The notes beneath the pieces were generated by a model. That model had not been told where the DNA came from. It did no database searches and worked only from the letters and a program-made list of their open reading frames with translations. Below are positions 42,425 to 52,158 of a stretch of 64,000 nt of DNA, in pieces (the stretch's first letter is position 1; each line of letters begins with the position of its first letter). The position numbers and the translations under genes were made by a program. Source of the stretch: Paraburkholderia madseniana (GTDB lineage Bacteria > Pseudomonadota > Gammaproteobacteria > Burkholderiales > Burkholderiaceae); assembly GCF_009690905.1 (NCBI RefSeq), contig NZ_VOSW01000015.1:57151-121150 (forward strand), given 5' to 3'.

Positions 42425-42688
42425 ATGAGTTTGCTGATGCAACATGAAGTGGAGACGGGACGACTCTGTCGTTCATTGACACTGCGCGCCAGCGAGGACG
42501 GCAGGAGCGTGCAGCTGGTGGAATGCGACGAGCGAAAGGCTGGAACCCAGCGCGAATACCGGTTCGAGATCACTACGGGCGAACTGATCACCCTGATTCG
42601 CTCGCACGGCAAAGAGGTGCCCGGAGAAAATCAGGGCAATCCTGCATATTCCGGGTCCATCCCGGTAATCACACAGGCGAAAACATGA
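42425..42688 (+). CDS. Small hypothetical protein
   Basis: 87 aa from the ATG at 42425 (MSLLMQHEVETGRLCRS). Codon use is like that of real genes, and the sequence is charged and soluble (LRASEDGRSVQLVECDERKAG; YRFEITTGELITLIRSHGK). No signal peptide or membrane segment. I do not recognise a family. Neighbours are pseudogenes, so it may itself be a survivor of a decaying region. Confidence 0.5.
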   Translation: MSLLMQHEVETGRLCRSLTLRASEDGRSVQLVECDERKAGTQREYRFEITTGELITLIRSHGKEVPGENQGNPAYSGSIPVITQAKT

Positions 42689-42820
42689 GCGAGCTTCTTC
42701 AAAGCGCCCGAGCGTTACTTCGACGCGGACGGGTAGAGCGCGAAAGCCTGTCACACAGGTGATGGATTGCAAAGACGCGATTTAGCTAAAGTCAGCGCGC
42801 GTTCTGCCGAAAACGTCATC

Positions 42821-43019
42821 ATGAACACACCGAAACCCTCCGACGCTGCGATCATCCATGCCGCGGTACAAACCCTGGAAACTCCTCTGCGGGATTCGCG
42901 GGATGGAGCCAGACGATCTCGACGATGCGGTGGTCGACAAGTTTCTCTGGAGTTCGTTCGAAGAGTATCTCAGCAGCGGCTCGATTGTCGCCGATACGGC
43001 TTTCGCCAGGCGGCCCTAA
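42821..43019 (+). pseudogene. Small hypothetical gene with a frameshift
   Basis: It starts MNTPKPSDAAIIHAAVQTLE at 42821. After about codon 22 a one-base shift is needed to continue with GIRGMEPDDLDDAVVDKFLW and YLSSGSIVADTAFARRP to the TAA at 43017-43019. The total of 199 bp is not a multiple of three, in line with an indel. Function unknown. Confidence 0.5.
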
Positions 43020-43298
43020 CGGAGGCTTACCGCACGGCTGATAGTGCGTATCCAGTTCCTGTAGCCTCACGTCAGCCTCGCCAACCCGCTGGTTGTCAAT
43101 CCCATCTGGTGTCGCGCGACGCATCCCAAGCAGATAGGCGATGGCGCTCGCGCGCGTCAAGAAAGAACGTTGCATCCTGGCTGAATCCTCACTTCTGAGG
43201 GCAGCATGGTACTGGATGCCCCTGCTCATGTCGAAAGATCGGACCGGACGGGAACGCATCCCACGATGCCAATGTTGGCCGACGCAACCGGTTTCCCT

Positions 43299-44039
43299 AG
43301 CGTTGTCACATTAACGTGATCGCGGCGCAGAAGTGCGATGGACGGAGCTTTCCTTAAAAGCAGGGCGGATTTTGGGTAAGCTCGGTGAAACGATGCCACG
43401 CGTCAAAGCGGTGAGTGAGTTGTTTGCGGTAGAGAGACGCGCGCAGCAAATGTCGCTTGAGAGCGAAGTGCTGCCGGATCGGTCCGAAGCTCGAGAGAAA
43501 CGCCTGGGTGCGCTTGGGGTCGCGAAATCCGCGCAGGCACCGCTCACGTTCACGCGTAGGTTGATGGCTATTTTCGGCCCGGTTGTTCACCCGGGCCGCA
43601 GCCTTGACGAACACGTGTTTGACGTTTGCCAGTTTGGGAATCCTGGACTTCGCGGCCGGATAACTGCGCAGCTGGTCAGTGACGATCTTGCGCGGCACTG
43701 GGCACGAACGAAGCACGCGCTTGAAGAATCGTTCGGCTGCGGCCGTGTCGCGCCGCTTCTGCAGCAGGATATCGAGTTCGGCGCCGTGCTCGTCGACGGC
43801 TCGCCACAGCACATAAGGTGTATTAGCCTAGACCGGACCTGACAGGTAGTCGGAGAAGCGAGATAAGGAAGCAGATCTAGTGAGGGATCAGTTTCTCCCT
43901 GGCAAGCTCAACTGAAACCGAAAGTACCAGCGAACGGCACAACTGATCACCACCGCCGGAAAGCGATGACCATGATAGAGCGATCTAGATTTATTCATCT
44001 CCCGATTCTACGCGACCACCTTGGCAACGTGACAAAGCC
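43299..44039 (-). mobile_element. Decayed IS6-family insertion sequence, copy 2
   Basis: About 741 bp. The right end reads GGCTTTGTCACGTTGCC on the minus strand from 44039, and the left end AGCGTTGTCAC at 43299, related to the ends of copy 1. An internal part of the transposase is replaced by unrelated sequence. Flanking octamers do not match. Its right end abuts and truncates a GMC-oxidoreductase fragment. Confidence 0.7.
43354..43998 (-). pseudogene. IS6-family transposase pseudogene (copy 2)
   Basis: The start at 43998 gives [20 protein letters not shown] and WYFRFQLSL, then the homology breaks at about 43902. It resumes at about 43820 with PYVLWRAVDEHGAELD, VPRKIVTDQLRSYPAAK and NRAENSHQPTRERERC to the stop at 43354. 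Around 160 bp encoding the first part of the catalytic domain, including the DE of HLDEMF, is replaced by some 83 bp of unrelated DNA. The remaining C-terminal part is better preserved than in copy 1. Confidence 0.82.
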
Positions 44040-44225
44040 CCCGTCGGCAATCTTCTCCGCCACCATGAGTGTCGGCGCGTTCGTGTTGGCACCCGGAACA
44101 ACCGGAAAAATGGAAGCGTCCACGACTCGCAATCCCTGCACACCACGCACCCGCGCAAACTCATCCGTCACGGCCAGCGGATCGTCGGCCGCACCGGTTG
44201 TACCAATGCCGGTGTTCCGGACCGG
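44040..44225 (-). pseudogene. GMC oxidoreductase, C-terminal fragment
   Basis: The minus strand reads [38 protein letters not shown] and [10 protein letters not shown], the conserved C-terminus of choline-dehydrogenase-like GMC flavoenzymes, with the active-site Asn in NTNAP. It runs straight into the right end of IS6 copy 2. No FAD-binding N-terminal part is found upstream, so only about 60 codons survive. Confidence 0.75.
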
Positions 44226-44628
44226 GGCGGCGATCCGTCAGTACGGCAACGCAGATCTAGCGCCGGCACTCGATCTGCGACGCGAGACCGCGACAACAAC
44301 GAACGCTAAGGCGTCAGGACACGTTCCGGGCAAACGCAAGGGACGTGAATCAATCGCCCCGGCTTTGACGCAACCAGATAGTTTTGGCGAACCGATGGCA
44401 ACAGATCAAAAGACCCTTTTGTGAAGCAAGGACCACATCCCGGATTACCGGCATGGGACCAATCGAAAGATGAACGTCGGCCTCGACGTTTAGATTGGTC
44501 CCCGATGCTTCGGCCCATCCTGGCGGACAAGCTTCAACATGCCGCGCTCGTAGACACTGGTCCAGCAGTGCTGTACGCGGGAATGCCCCGCGCGTACGAG
44601 GATGCCGATATGCCACACCAGAAGAGCG
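44226..44628. other. Decayed gap
   Basis: About 400 bp between the GMC fragment and the iolG stop. Frames are short and show no family motif. It may hold further remnants of the GMC gene, but I cannot support this. Confidence 0.35.
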
Positions 44629-45636
44629 CTACGCTCCTCCCTCAGATTCGACCTGAAGTGTCTCGCCTTTCTTTTGCCACGAAAGCGTGGCGAGTTGAGC
44701 CAACTCGAGCGCCTTAACGCCGTCATCGATCGTCGTACGCACAGGCGTGCCTGTGGTCAGCGCCTGGACGAAGTTCCCCATCTCCGCAGCGTAGGCCTGC
44801 CGATAGCGCTCGAGAAAGAACGGCTCCGGCACGTCGATCGACACAGCATTTGCCGACCAGCCGGTCACTTCGGTCGGCCGCACATTGCCCGCCTGCAGCA
44901 TGCCCTTGCTGCCGAGCACTTCGAAGCGCTGATCGTAGCCATAGGCTGCCCGCCGCGACGTATTGATCTGGCACAGGAGCCCGCGCCGGGTGCGGATCGT
45001 CACCGCGGTTGAATCGATATCGCCCGCGTCCTGAACAGCCGGATCGGTCAGGCAACTGCCAGTCGCGTGAAGCGTTTGTGCCTCGTCGTCCAGGATCCAG
45101 CGAAACACATCCAGATCGTGGATCAGCATGTCCTTGAAAATACCACCCGAACTCTTGATGTATTCGACGGGCGGCGCCCCTGGATCGCGGCTCGTGATGA
45201 TCAGCATTTCCGGATTACCGATCTCGCCGCGCTCGATACGCGCCTTGAGCGCCGCAAACGTGGGATCGAAACGGCGTTGGAAACCGATCATGCAGGTCAC
45301 ACCATTGCGCGCAACCGCCGCTGCACTCTCACGCGAACGTTCGACGGTCAGGTCCACCGGCTTTTCGCAAAACACCGCTTTCCCTGCATTCGCCGCCTGG
45401 ATAATCAGACCCGCGTGGGTATTCGTGCTCGACGCGATGACAACTGCGCCAATCGAAGGATCACCCAGCGCGCCATCGACGTCCGTCACCTTCGCGCCGT
45501 ACATCTGCGCGAGCGCCTGTGCCGAGGGCGCGTGCATGTCGACCACATACTTGAGCCGCACGCCCGCCTGACGTACAAGGTTCGATGCATGAATCTTGCC
45601 GATGCGGCCGGCTCCGAACAAAGCAATGTCAATCAT
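44629..45636 (-). CDS. iolG: Inositol 2-dehydrogenase (Gfo/Idh/MocA family)
   Basis: 335 aa. The N-terminal Rossmann fold is IALFGAGRIGKIHASNL; the family motif EKP is in AVFCEKPVDL; catalytic-domain marks are GFQRRFDPTFAALK and KDMLIHDLDVFRWIL with the Asp/His pair. It oxidises myo-inositol (or scyllo-inositol) to inosose with NAD. It is the most distal gene of the iol run, separated from iolA by a porin gene and a hairpin. MocA of rhizopine catabolism belongs to the same family, so action on an inosamine-derived substrate is possible too. Confidence 0.88.
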   Translation of the reverse strand: MIDIALFGAGRIGKIHASNLVRQAGVRLKYVVDMHAPSAQALAQMYGAKVTDVDGALGDPSIGAVVIASSTNTHAGLIIQAANAGKAVFCEKPVDLTVERSRESAAAVARNGVTCMIGFQRRFDPTFAALKARIERGEIGNPEMLIITSRDPGAPPVEYIKSSGGIFKDMLIHDLDVFRWILDDEAQTLHATGSCLTDPAVQDAGDIDSTAVTIRTRRGLLCQINTSRRAAYGYDQRFEVLGSKGMLQAGNVRPTEVTGWSANAVSIDVPEPFFLERYRQAYAAEMGNFVQALTTGTPVRTTIDDGVKALELAQLATLSWQKKGETLQVESEGGA

Positions 45637-45671
45637 CGTATTCTCCGTTTTATGGGTATCGTCAAAATGAA

Positions 45672-45693
45672 GCTCTTGCCCGTGGGCAAGAGC
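45672..45693 (-). terminator. Perfect hairpin between porin and iolG genes
   Basis: GCTCTTGCCC and GGGCAAGAGC are perfect 10-bp arms around GT. On the minus strand it is followed by TTCATTTT, so it may be a partial terminator or an mRNA-stability element that lowers iolG relative to the porin. Confidence 0.5.
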
Positions 45694-45724
45694 GGTAAAT
45701 AGCGCCTGGCATCAACACACTTTG

Positions 45725-46846
45725 TTAGAACGAGTGGTTGATGCCGATATAACCACCGGTCTGCGAACGCCCCGGCAACGGGTTGTCGAGATTGTCGTTA
45801 TTCAAACCGGGGTTGTTGTTCACCACAGAAAAATTCGACCCGCTTGCGTTACGCACATGCGCAACCGTCGCGTACAGGAGCGTGCGCTTCGACAGGCTGT
45901 ACGTTGCACCCGTCGTGAACATCGTTGCGTGGCCGGACGGATCGTGTGTCGCGTCTCCAGCACCAGACCCGACATGGATGTAATACACAGCACCGCTGAG
46001 CGTCAGCGCCGGCGTCGGCCGATATTGCCCGCCGAACCAGTAATGATCCGCGCTGCGCGCAAGACCGGCAGGCGTGTCCGGCGCGCTGAGATGCGTGTAG
46101 GCGGTCTGTAGCGTGAGTGCATCCAGATACAGGTTGGCGCCAACAAAGAATTCCCGTGAACTGGTGAAGACGTTACTCATGCGCCCGTTCGGGTCACGTA
46201 ATTCGTCGTACATGCCCCGCAGCATGAACAACGCATTCCGGTAGGTCAGTTGCACCCCATCACTGCGACCGGCCTCGTCGGCGGCTCCGCTGTTAAATGC
46301 GCCGGCCTGATTGCCGAGTGCGTACTGAAGATGCGCACTGAAGCCGTAAATGGAAGGCGACTGATATTCGATGTTGTTGCTTGTGATCGGTACGTTGCGG
46401 CTTCGAACGAGTGCAGTGGATGAATAGGCTTGCTGCACCATCGGGTCAGCATCCCACTGATCATTCGCAATGAACAGATTGCGTCCCATCTGAAGCTTCC
46501 CGTACTGTTCGCTGCTGAACCCGACTAACGCCTTCCGGTTGAAGAGACGCCCGCCGCTACTGCCGGCATCTCCCGACATCAGGTTCGTACCCGATTCGAG
46601 ATTGAAAATGACGGCCAGCCCCCCGCCCAGATCCTCCTTGCCAAGCAACCCGAACCGGCTCGCTCCAAAGTCGCTACTTTCAGCGCGCAGGCGCGAAGCG
46701 GTCGTGCCGGTACCCGTCTGCACCTGGCTGAGAAAATCGAACCCCGCGTCCGCTACGCCGTAAAGCGTCACAGAGCTTTGTGCCTGCGCTGTTGCAACGG
46801 TGAATGAACATGCACCGATCAGTACACTAAAAAATGCCTTTTTCAT
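45725..46846 (-). CDS. Outer-membrane porin (OmpC-like, Gram-negative porin family)
   Basis: 373 aa. A Sec signal peptide (MKKAFFSVLIGACSFTVATAQAQ) is followed by SSVTLYGVADAGFDF, the usual first strand of Burkholderiaceae porins. Later landmarks are FGLLGKEDLGGGLAVIFNLESG, NRKALVGFSSEQYGKLQMGR and the C-terminal GGYIGINHSF with terminal Phe needed for outer-membrane assembly. A porin inside the inositol operon suggests it is the dedicated outer-membrane path for the polyol substrate. This is inference from gene order. Confidence 0.9.
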   Translation of the reverse strand: MKKAFFSVLIGACSFTVATAQAQSSVTLYGVADAGFDFLSQVQTGTGTTASRLRAESSDFGASRFGLLGKEDLGGGLAVIFNLESGTNLMSGDAGSSGGRLFNRKALVGFSSEQYGKLQMGRNLFIANDQWDADPMVQQAYSSTALVRSRNVPITSNNIEYQSPSIYGFSAHLQYALGNQAGAFNSGAADEAGRSDGVQLTYRNALFMLRGMYDELRDPNGRMSNVFTSSREFFVGANLYLDALTLQTAYTHLSAPDTPAGLARSADHYWFGGQYRPTPALTLSGAVYYIHVGSGAGDATHDPSGHATMFTTGATYSLSKRTLLYATVAHVRNASGSNFSVVNNNPGLNNDNLDNPLPGRSQTGGYIGINHSF

Positions 46847-46945
46847 TCTGTCTCCATAACCATTGTTGTTTGTTATATAAAAACGCCACTCGCACCGTCG
46901 TATGCCGCGATGCTTCGTTTGTTCAATCGGGGGGGACGTTTGGAC

Positions 46946-48475
46946 CTACATCGTCGGCATTGCAAACTCGGCGCCCTGCGCGCGACCGCCTAGCCAGCGT
47001 TGCGTAACGGCCTTTTGCCGCGTGTAAAAACGCACTGCCTCCGGACCGTGCGCATGGTGATCGCCGAGAAGACTCTTCTTCCAGCCGCCAAAGCTGTGGA
47101 ACGCCATCGGCACAGGAATGGGTACATTGACGCCAACCATGCCGGCCTGCACCAGATGACTGAACTCGCGTGCCGCCTCGCCATCGCGGGTAAAAATCGC
47201 GGCGCCGTTGCCGTATTCGTGTTCATCGACGAGCGCCAACGCCGTAGCGAAATCCGGCGCACGCACGATGCAGACCACCGGGCCGAATATTTCTTCGCGG
47301 TAGATCTTCATGTCGGGTGTGACATGGTCGAACAGTGTGCCGCCAAGGAAGAATCCCCGCTCATGACCGGGTACCACCCGCTCGCGTCCATCGACGACAA
47401 GCTGCGCGCCCTCGGCTACGCCCGCTTCGATATAGCCGACGATCTTTTCGCGATGCTGCGCGGTAACGACCGGCCCCATTTCGCTCGCGGCCACCGTCCC
47501 AGGTCCAACGCGCAATTCGCGTACGCGCGCCGCAAGCTTGTCGACCAGCGCATCACCGATCGAACCCACCGCGACGGCCACCGAAATCGCCATGCAACGC
47601 TCGCCCGCCGCGCCGTAGCCGGCGCCCATCAACGCATCTACGGTGCGGTCCAGATCAGCGTCCGGCATCACGACCATGTGATTCTTCGCGCCGCCGAACG
47701 CCTGCACTCGCTTGCCGTTCGAGCAACCGCGCGAGTAGATATATTCGGCGATCGGGGTCGAACCGACGAAACTCACCGCCTTGACTTTCGGATGGTCCAG
47801 CAGCGCATCGACGGCTGACTTGTCGCCCTGTACAACGTTGAACACACCGTCCGGCAGTCCTGCTTCCTGCAACAGTTCGGCAAGCAGCACGCTGGTCGTC
47901 GGGTCACGTTCGGAGGGCTTCAGGACGAAGGTATTGCCGCACGCAATGGCCATCGGAAACATCCACATAGGCACCATCGCGGGAAAGTTGAAAGGCGTGA
48001 TACCCACGCAGACGCCGAGAGGCTGCCTCATCGTCCATCCGTCGATGCCTTTGGCGATCTGCTCCGTATAATCGCCCTTCAGAAGTTCGGTGATGCCGCA
48101 CGCGTACTCCACCACTTCGAGGCCACGAATCACTTCGCCTTTCGCATCGGGCAGAACCTTGCCGTGTTCTGCTGTTATCGTCGCAGCGAGCCGGTCCAGG
48201 TTGCGTTCGATCAGCTCCTTGAAACGGAACATGATGCGGGCACGCTTGAGAGGGGGCGTTGCCGCCCAAGCCGGGAATGCCGACGCGGCCGCTGTCACTG
48301 CGGCGTCGACGTCGCTTTGTGAAGCAAGTGCGACGTGCGAAGCAACGTCACCAGTCGCGGGGTTATAAACGGGAGCCTGGCGTTCACTTGAGCCGGATCT
48401 ATGCTTGCCGCCAAAAAAATGCGTGGTGAGTGTCACACCAACTTGAAAAGACGTACTGACTCCTGCCGCTTCCAT
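46946..48475 (-). CDS. iolA: CoA-acylating methylmalonate-semialdehyde / malonate-semialdehyde dehydrogenase
   Basis: 509 aa. MmsA/IolA signatures: [80 protein letters not shown] with the catalytic Cys, and [22 protein letters not shown] [17 protein letters not shown] at the end. It turns malonate semialdehyde, the last intermediate of inositol breakdown, into acetyl-CoA. The start ATG at 48475 follows AAGGAT. The N-terminal 15 residues are longer than in many IolA proteins, so a slightly later start is possible. Confidence 0.92.
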   Translation of the reverse strand: MEAAGVSTSFQVGVTLTTHFFGGKHRSGSSERQAPVYNPATGDVASHVALASQSDVDAAVTAAASAFPAWAATPPLKRARIMFRFKELIERNLDRLAATITAEHGKVLPDAKGEVIRGLEVVEYACGITELLKGDYTEQIAKGIDGWTMRQPLGVCVGITPFNFPAMVPMWMFPMAIACGNTFVLKPSERDPTTSVLLAELLQEAGLPDGVFNVVQGDKSAVDALLDHPKVKAVSFVGSTPIAEYIYSRGCSNGKRVQAFGGAKNHMVVMPDADLDRTVDALMGAGYGAAGERCMAISVAVAVGSIGDALVDKLAARVRELRVGPGTVAASEMGPVVTAQHREKIVGYIEAGVAEGAQLVVDGRERVVPGHERGFFLGGTLFDHVTPDMKIYREEIFGPVVCIVRAPDFATALALVDEHEYGNGAAIFTRDGEAAREFSHLVQAGMVGVNVPIPVPMAFHSFGGWKKSLLGDHHAHGPEAVRFYTRQKAVTQRWLGGRAQGAEFAMPTM

Positions 48476-48530
48476 AAGGCATCCTTATCATAGATAATAG
48501 AAAAACTACCACGGAAATCGCGACTCAAGA

Positions 48531-49325
48531 CTATCGCGACAACATCCACTCGTGAGCAGGATCGTTCTTGAAGTGCCAAGCGCGCTTCGGCCCAGCCATC
48601 ACATTCAGGTAGTAGCCGTCGTAGCCATGCGGCATCACCACCGGGTGATAGCCGCGCGGCACCATGACCACATCATGATTCTCGACCGCCAGCGCCTCGT
48701 CGATGTCTCTCGTGTCGGTATAGACACGCTGAAAGGCGAAGCCTTGCGGCGGATTGAGGCGGTGGTAATAGGTTTCTTCCAGGTAGCTTTCCACCGGTAT
48801 ATCGTCGACATCGTGCTTGTGAGGCGGATAGCTCGATGCGTGCCCTGCGGGCGTCAGCACTTCGACTACCAGCAGTGACTCCGCAGGCTCGGTTTGAGGA
48901 AGGATGTCGCAGACATACCGCGTATTCGATCCCCTGCCGCGCACCGAACGGGCAATCGTATCCGGCTCGATCAGGCGAGCTTCGTACTGACCTTCGGCCG
49001 GCGCGCTAGCCAGTGCGATTTCGGCGTCATCGTGAGCGTGGATCGACACTGCGGTGCGGGGCGGCACGTAGACCGCATAGGGCGAGCACGCCTCGAAGAC
49101 GCTGCGTCGCGCGCCGATCTCGCCCCATTTCTGCTCTGGCGTGCCAACGCTGACCACGCCCGTGAGTACAACCACACAGACCTCGGTCGCGCCGGTATTG
49201 AACGTCACGTGCTCGCTACGCGTGAGGCGTTGAGCGGCAAAACCAACGTGACGCCATCCGGCGCTATCAGGCGTAACCGTGACAATCTCGCGTCCCGCGG
49301 GCTTTCCTTTAACGAGCAGGCTCAT
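48531..49325 (-). CDS. iolB: 5-deoxy-glucuronate isomerase
   Basis: 264 aa, the full length of IolB, a double cupin. Typical parts are GWRHVGFAAQRL, YVPPRTAVSIHAHDDAEIALASAPAEG, SLLVVEVLTPAGHASSYPPHKHD (metal-binding His), ESYLEETYYHRLNPPQGFAFQRVYTD, and MVPRGYHPVVMPHGYDGYYLNVMAG. It isomerises 5-deoxy-glucuronate to 5-dehydro-2-deoxy-gluconate. Its start overlaps the iolE stop (ATGA). Confidence 0.93.
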   Translation of the reverse strand: MSLLVKGKPAGREIVTVTPDSAGWRHVGFAAQRLTRSEHVTFNTGATEVCVVVLTGVVSVGTPEQKWGEIGARRSVFEACSPYAVYVPPRTAVSIHAHDDAEIALASAPAEGQYEARLIEPDTIARSVRGRGSNTRYVCDILPQTEPAESLLVVEVLTPAGHASSYPPHKHDVDDIPVESYLEETYYHRLNPPQGFAFQRVYTDTRDIDEALAVENHDVVMVPRGYHPVVMPHGYDGYYLNVMAGPKRAWHFKNDPAHEWMLSR

Positions 49326-50260
49326 GCGGCCTCCAGTTGTGCGGTTGCGCGATCGACCAGTGCACGCAGATGCCGATAGCCGCTTTGAGCGTAGGCAAGG
49401 CTCGGCGCCACCGCCGGGTCCTGCTCGGCTTCGACGACAAGCCAGCCGCGATAGCCATCGTCACCCAGTTGCCGGATCAAAGGCGCGAAATCGATCGCCC
49501 CGTCGCCTGGCACCGTGAAGGCGCCGTTGATTACAGCATCGAGAAAACTCCATTGACGGTTGCGTGCAATCTCGACGATCTCAGGCCGAACGTCCTTGAA
49601 ATGAACATGGCAAACGCGTGCGATATGCCGGGTGAGCATATCCATGGGCGTAGCGCTGCTGTATGTCGTCTTGCTACCGCCGAATGCTGCATGACCGCTA
49701 TCGAACAGCAAGCCGACGTCGTCGCAAGTGAGCGACATCAGACGGTCGACATCTTCCGATGTTTCCACATAGGCGCCCATGTGGTGGTGATACGCGAGGC
49801 GTACACCGTGCGAGAGCGTGTACCGCGCCACTGTGTTCAACCGCTCGGCGTAGCGCCGCCATTGCTCGTCGGTATAAAAACGAGGTCGTTTGAAGAGCGC
49901 GACATTGCGTTCGCCCTGGATCGAGCCGGCAACCTCCCCATAGACCATCACCTTCGCGCCGCCTTGCGCCAGCAGCGCGAGATGCGGACCGAGCGCCGCG
50001 ATTTCCTCATCGGCGGAACGCTCGGCAAGGCGCCCCGAATACCAGCCCGACACCAGTTCCAGGTGATGACGCGACAGCACCTCGCGCAGCGCGCGCGGTT
50101 CGCGTGGAAACTTGTTGCCGAGTTCGAAACCCTGATACCCGATCTCCCGGCCCTCGGTAAGCGCAGTCTCAAGCGGCGTCTCGCGACCGAGCGAAGGCAG
50201 ATCGTCGTTGAACCACGAGATCGGGTTGATGCCAATTTTTACGTCGAAGGAGTTCGTCAT
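49322..50260 (-). CDS. iolE: Myo-inosose-2 dehydratase
   Basis: 312 aa. It belongs to the xylose-isomerase-like TIM barrels: IGINPISWFNDDLPSLG at the N-terminus is diagnostic of IolE, followed by GYQGFELGNKFPREP, LAYHHHMGAYVETSEDVDRL, GLLFDSGHAAFGG, VCHVHFKDVRPEIVEIA and the C-terminal GWLVVEAEQDPAVA. Metal ligands are in FDSGHA, HVHFKD and VVEAEQD. It dehydrates scyllo-inosose (2-keto-myo-inositol). It is coupled to iolD upstream and iolB downstream by ATGA overlaps. MocC is a homologue. Confidence 0.93.
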   Translation of the reverse strand: MTNSFDVKIGINPISWFNDDLPSLGRETPLETALTEGREIGYQGFELGNKFPREPRALREVLSRHHLELVSGWYSGRLAERSADEEIAALGPHLALLAQGGAKVMVYGEVAGSIQGERNVALFKRPRFYTDEQWRRYAERLNTVARYTLSHGVRLAYHHHMGAYVETSEDVDRLMSLTCDDVGLLFDSGHAAFGGSKTTYSSATPMDMLTRHIARVCHVHFKDVRPEIVEIARNRQWSFLDAVINGAFTVPGDGAIDFAPLIRQLGDDGYRGWLVVEAEQDPAVAPSLAYAQSGYRHLRALVDRATAQLEAA

Positions 50261-52158
50261 AGCGGGCTCTTTTGCTGTTGCTTGTTCTGTTCATAATCCG
50301 CGCGCGCCGCACGCACCTCTTCGCGGGCCGACACTTCGGGTACCGCAACTTCCCACCAGCAGCCGCCTTCAGCCGTTGTGCGAGCGGGGTCCGTGTCGAT
50401 ACAAATCACATAGGTACGATCAGAATCGCGTGCACGCTCGAGTGCGGGTTCGAGTTCGGCAAGGTTCGCCACGTGTTCGGCGCGTGCGCCGAGGGACGCG
50501 GCATGGGCAGCGAAGTCGATCCGTGGCGCGCCGAGCGGCCCCTGAACGCAGTCGTCCAGAAGATTGTTGAACGGTGCGCTGCCGCACGCCTGTTGCAGAC
50601 GATTGATACAACCATAGCCGCGGTTATCGAGTACGACGATGATGAGCTTCGCGCCGAGCATCACCGACGTGGCGATTTCGCTGTTCATCATCAGATAGCT
50701 GCCGTCGCCGACCATCACGATCACGTCGCGATCCGGCTGTGCCAGCTTGACACCCAGACCGCCCGCGATCTCGTAGCCCATGCACGAGTAGCCATACTCC
50801 ATGTGATACCCGCCCGGCCGCGCCGTGCGCCAGAGCTTGTGCAACTCCGCAGGCAACGTGCCCGCCGCGCAAACGACGATATCGTGCGACGGCGAATCCG
50901 CATGCGAACGCTGTACCGCGCCGATCACATTGCCGTCGTACGGCAATTGGTCCGGCACGAGTTCACGCCGGCCGGTGATCTCGCTGACCGTTGCGCGCCA
51001 GCTATCGGCGGCTGTGCGCGCTCTGTCCTGCCACGCCACGCTGCTTCGCCACGCGTCTTTCGCTTCAGGCGTTGCGGCGGACAATCCGCGTGACAGCGCA
51101 TCGAGCGCGAGTCGCGCATCCGCAAGCAGTTCTACATCGCGCGCCTTGCCCGCATCGAACGCATTGACGTTGATCGTCACGACGCGCGCTTGCCCGAACA
51201 GCGAATGCGACCCCGTGGTGAAGTCCTGCAAGCGCGTACCGATGGCGATCACGACGTCCGCTTCCCGAGCGAGCGTATTGGCGGCCGGCGAGCCAGTGAC
51301 GCCGACCGAGCCCAGTTGCAACGGGTGATCCCAGCGCAACGCGCCTTTTCCGGCTTGCGTTTCACACACGGGCACGCCGTGCCGCTCACAAAACGCGCGC
51401 AGCGCGGCACTGGCCCGGCCGTACAGCACGCCCCCGCCGGCCACGATCAACGGACGCTGCGCGGTGCGTATCGCCGCGGCAGCCGTGGCCAGTTGATCCT
51501 GCTCTGGCGATGGCGCACGAAAACTCACCATGGCAGGCCCGAAGAATTCGACCGGATAGTCGTACGCATGCGTCTGCACGTCCTGCGGCAGCGCCAGCGT
51601 GACCGGACCACACAAGGCCAGATCGGTCAGCACGCGCACCGCACGTGGTAGCGCACTCAGCAACTGCTCCGGCGCGACAATCCGGTCAAAATAGCGCGAC
51701 ACGGGTTTCAGGCAGTCATTGGCGGAGACGGTTCCGTCGTGAAAGTCTTCGATTTGCTGCAGCACCGGATCAGGCGCGCGTGAAACAAAGGTATCGCCGG
51801 GCAACAGCAATACCGGCAACCGGTTCACGTGGGCAAGCGCTGCAGCGGTAACCAGATTGGTGGCGCCAGGACCAATCGACGACGTACAGGCCATCATCCG
51901 ACGTCGCATGTGGGCCTTCGCGTAGGCGATCGCGGCGTGAGCCATGGCCTGCTCGTTGTGCGCGCGCAGGGTGGGCAACGTGTCCCGCTGCTGATACAGC
52001 GCTTCGCCGAGTCCAGCAACGTTGCCATGTCCGAAGATCGCAAATACCCCGCCAAACAGCGGCACCGGCGCGGTGCGCTCATCATCGGCTGGGGCACGCA
52101 ATGCGGCCAGATACTTGACGAGCGCCTGAGCGGTAGTCAGTCGAACGGTGCGCGTCAT
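50257..52158 (-). CDS. iolD: 3D-(3,5/4)-trihydroxycyclohexane-1,2-dione hydrolase
   Basis: 633 aa from the ATG at 52158 (MTRTVRLTTAQALVKYL), overlapping the iolC stop; the longer frame upstream is antisense to iolC. It is a three-domain ThDP enzyme: GGVFAIFGHGNVAGLGEAL and CTSSIGPGATNLVTAAALAH in the PYR domain, and the ThDP motif GDGSYLMMNSEIATSVMLG...VLDNRGYGCINRLQ in the PP domain. Length is typical for IolD. It opens the cyclohexane ring to give 5-deoxy-glucuronate. Confidence 0.93.
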   Translation of the reverse strand: MTRTVRLTTAQALVKYLAALRAPADDERTAPVPLFGGVFAIFGHGNVAGLGEALYQQRDTLPTLRAHNEQAMAHAAIAYAKAHMRRRMMACTSSIGPGATNLVTAAALAHVNRLPVLLLPGDTFVSRAPDPVLQQIEDFHDGTVSANDCLKPVSRYFDRIVAPEQLLSALPRAVRVLTDLALCGPVTLALPQDVQTHAYDYPVEFFGPAMVSFRAPSPEQDQLATAAAAIRTAQRPLIVAGGGVLYGRASAALRAFCERHGVPVCETQAGKGALRWDHPLQLGSVGVTGSPAANTLAREADVVIAIGTRLQDFTTGSHSLFGQARVVTINVNAFDAGKARDVELLADARLALDALSRGLSAATPEAKDAWRSSVAWQDRARTAADSWRATVSEITGRRELVPDQLPYDGNVIGAVQRSHADSPSHDIVVCAAGTLPAELHKLWRTARPGGYHMEYGYSCMGYEIAGGLGVKLAQPDRDVIVMVGDGSYLMMNSEIATSVMLGAKLIIVVLDNRGYGCINRLQQACGSAPFNNLLDDCVQGPLGAPRIDFAAHAASLGARAEHVANLAELEPALERARDSDRTYVICIDTDPARTTAEGGCWWEVAVPEVSAREEVRAARADYEQNKQQQKSPL

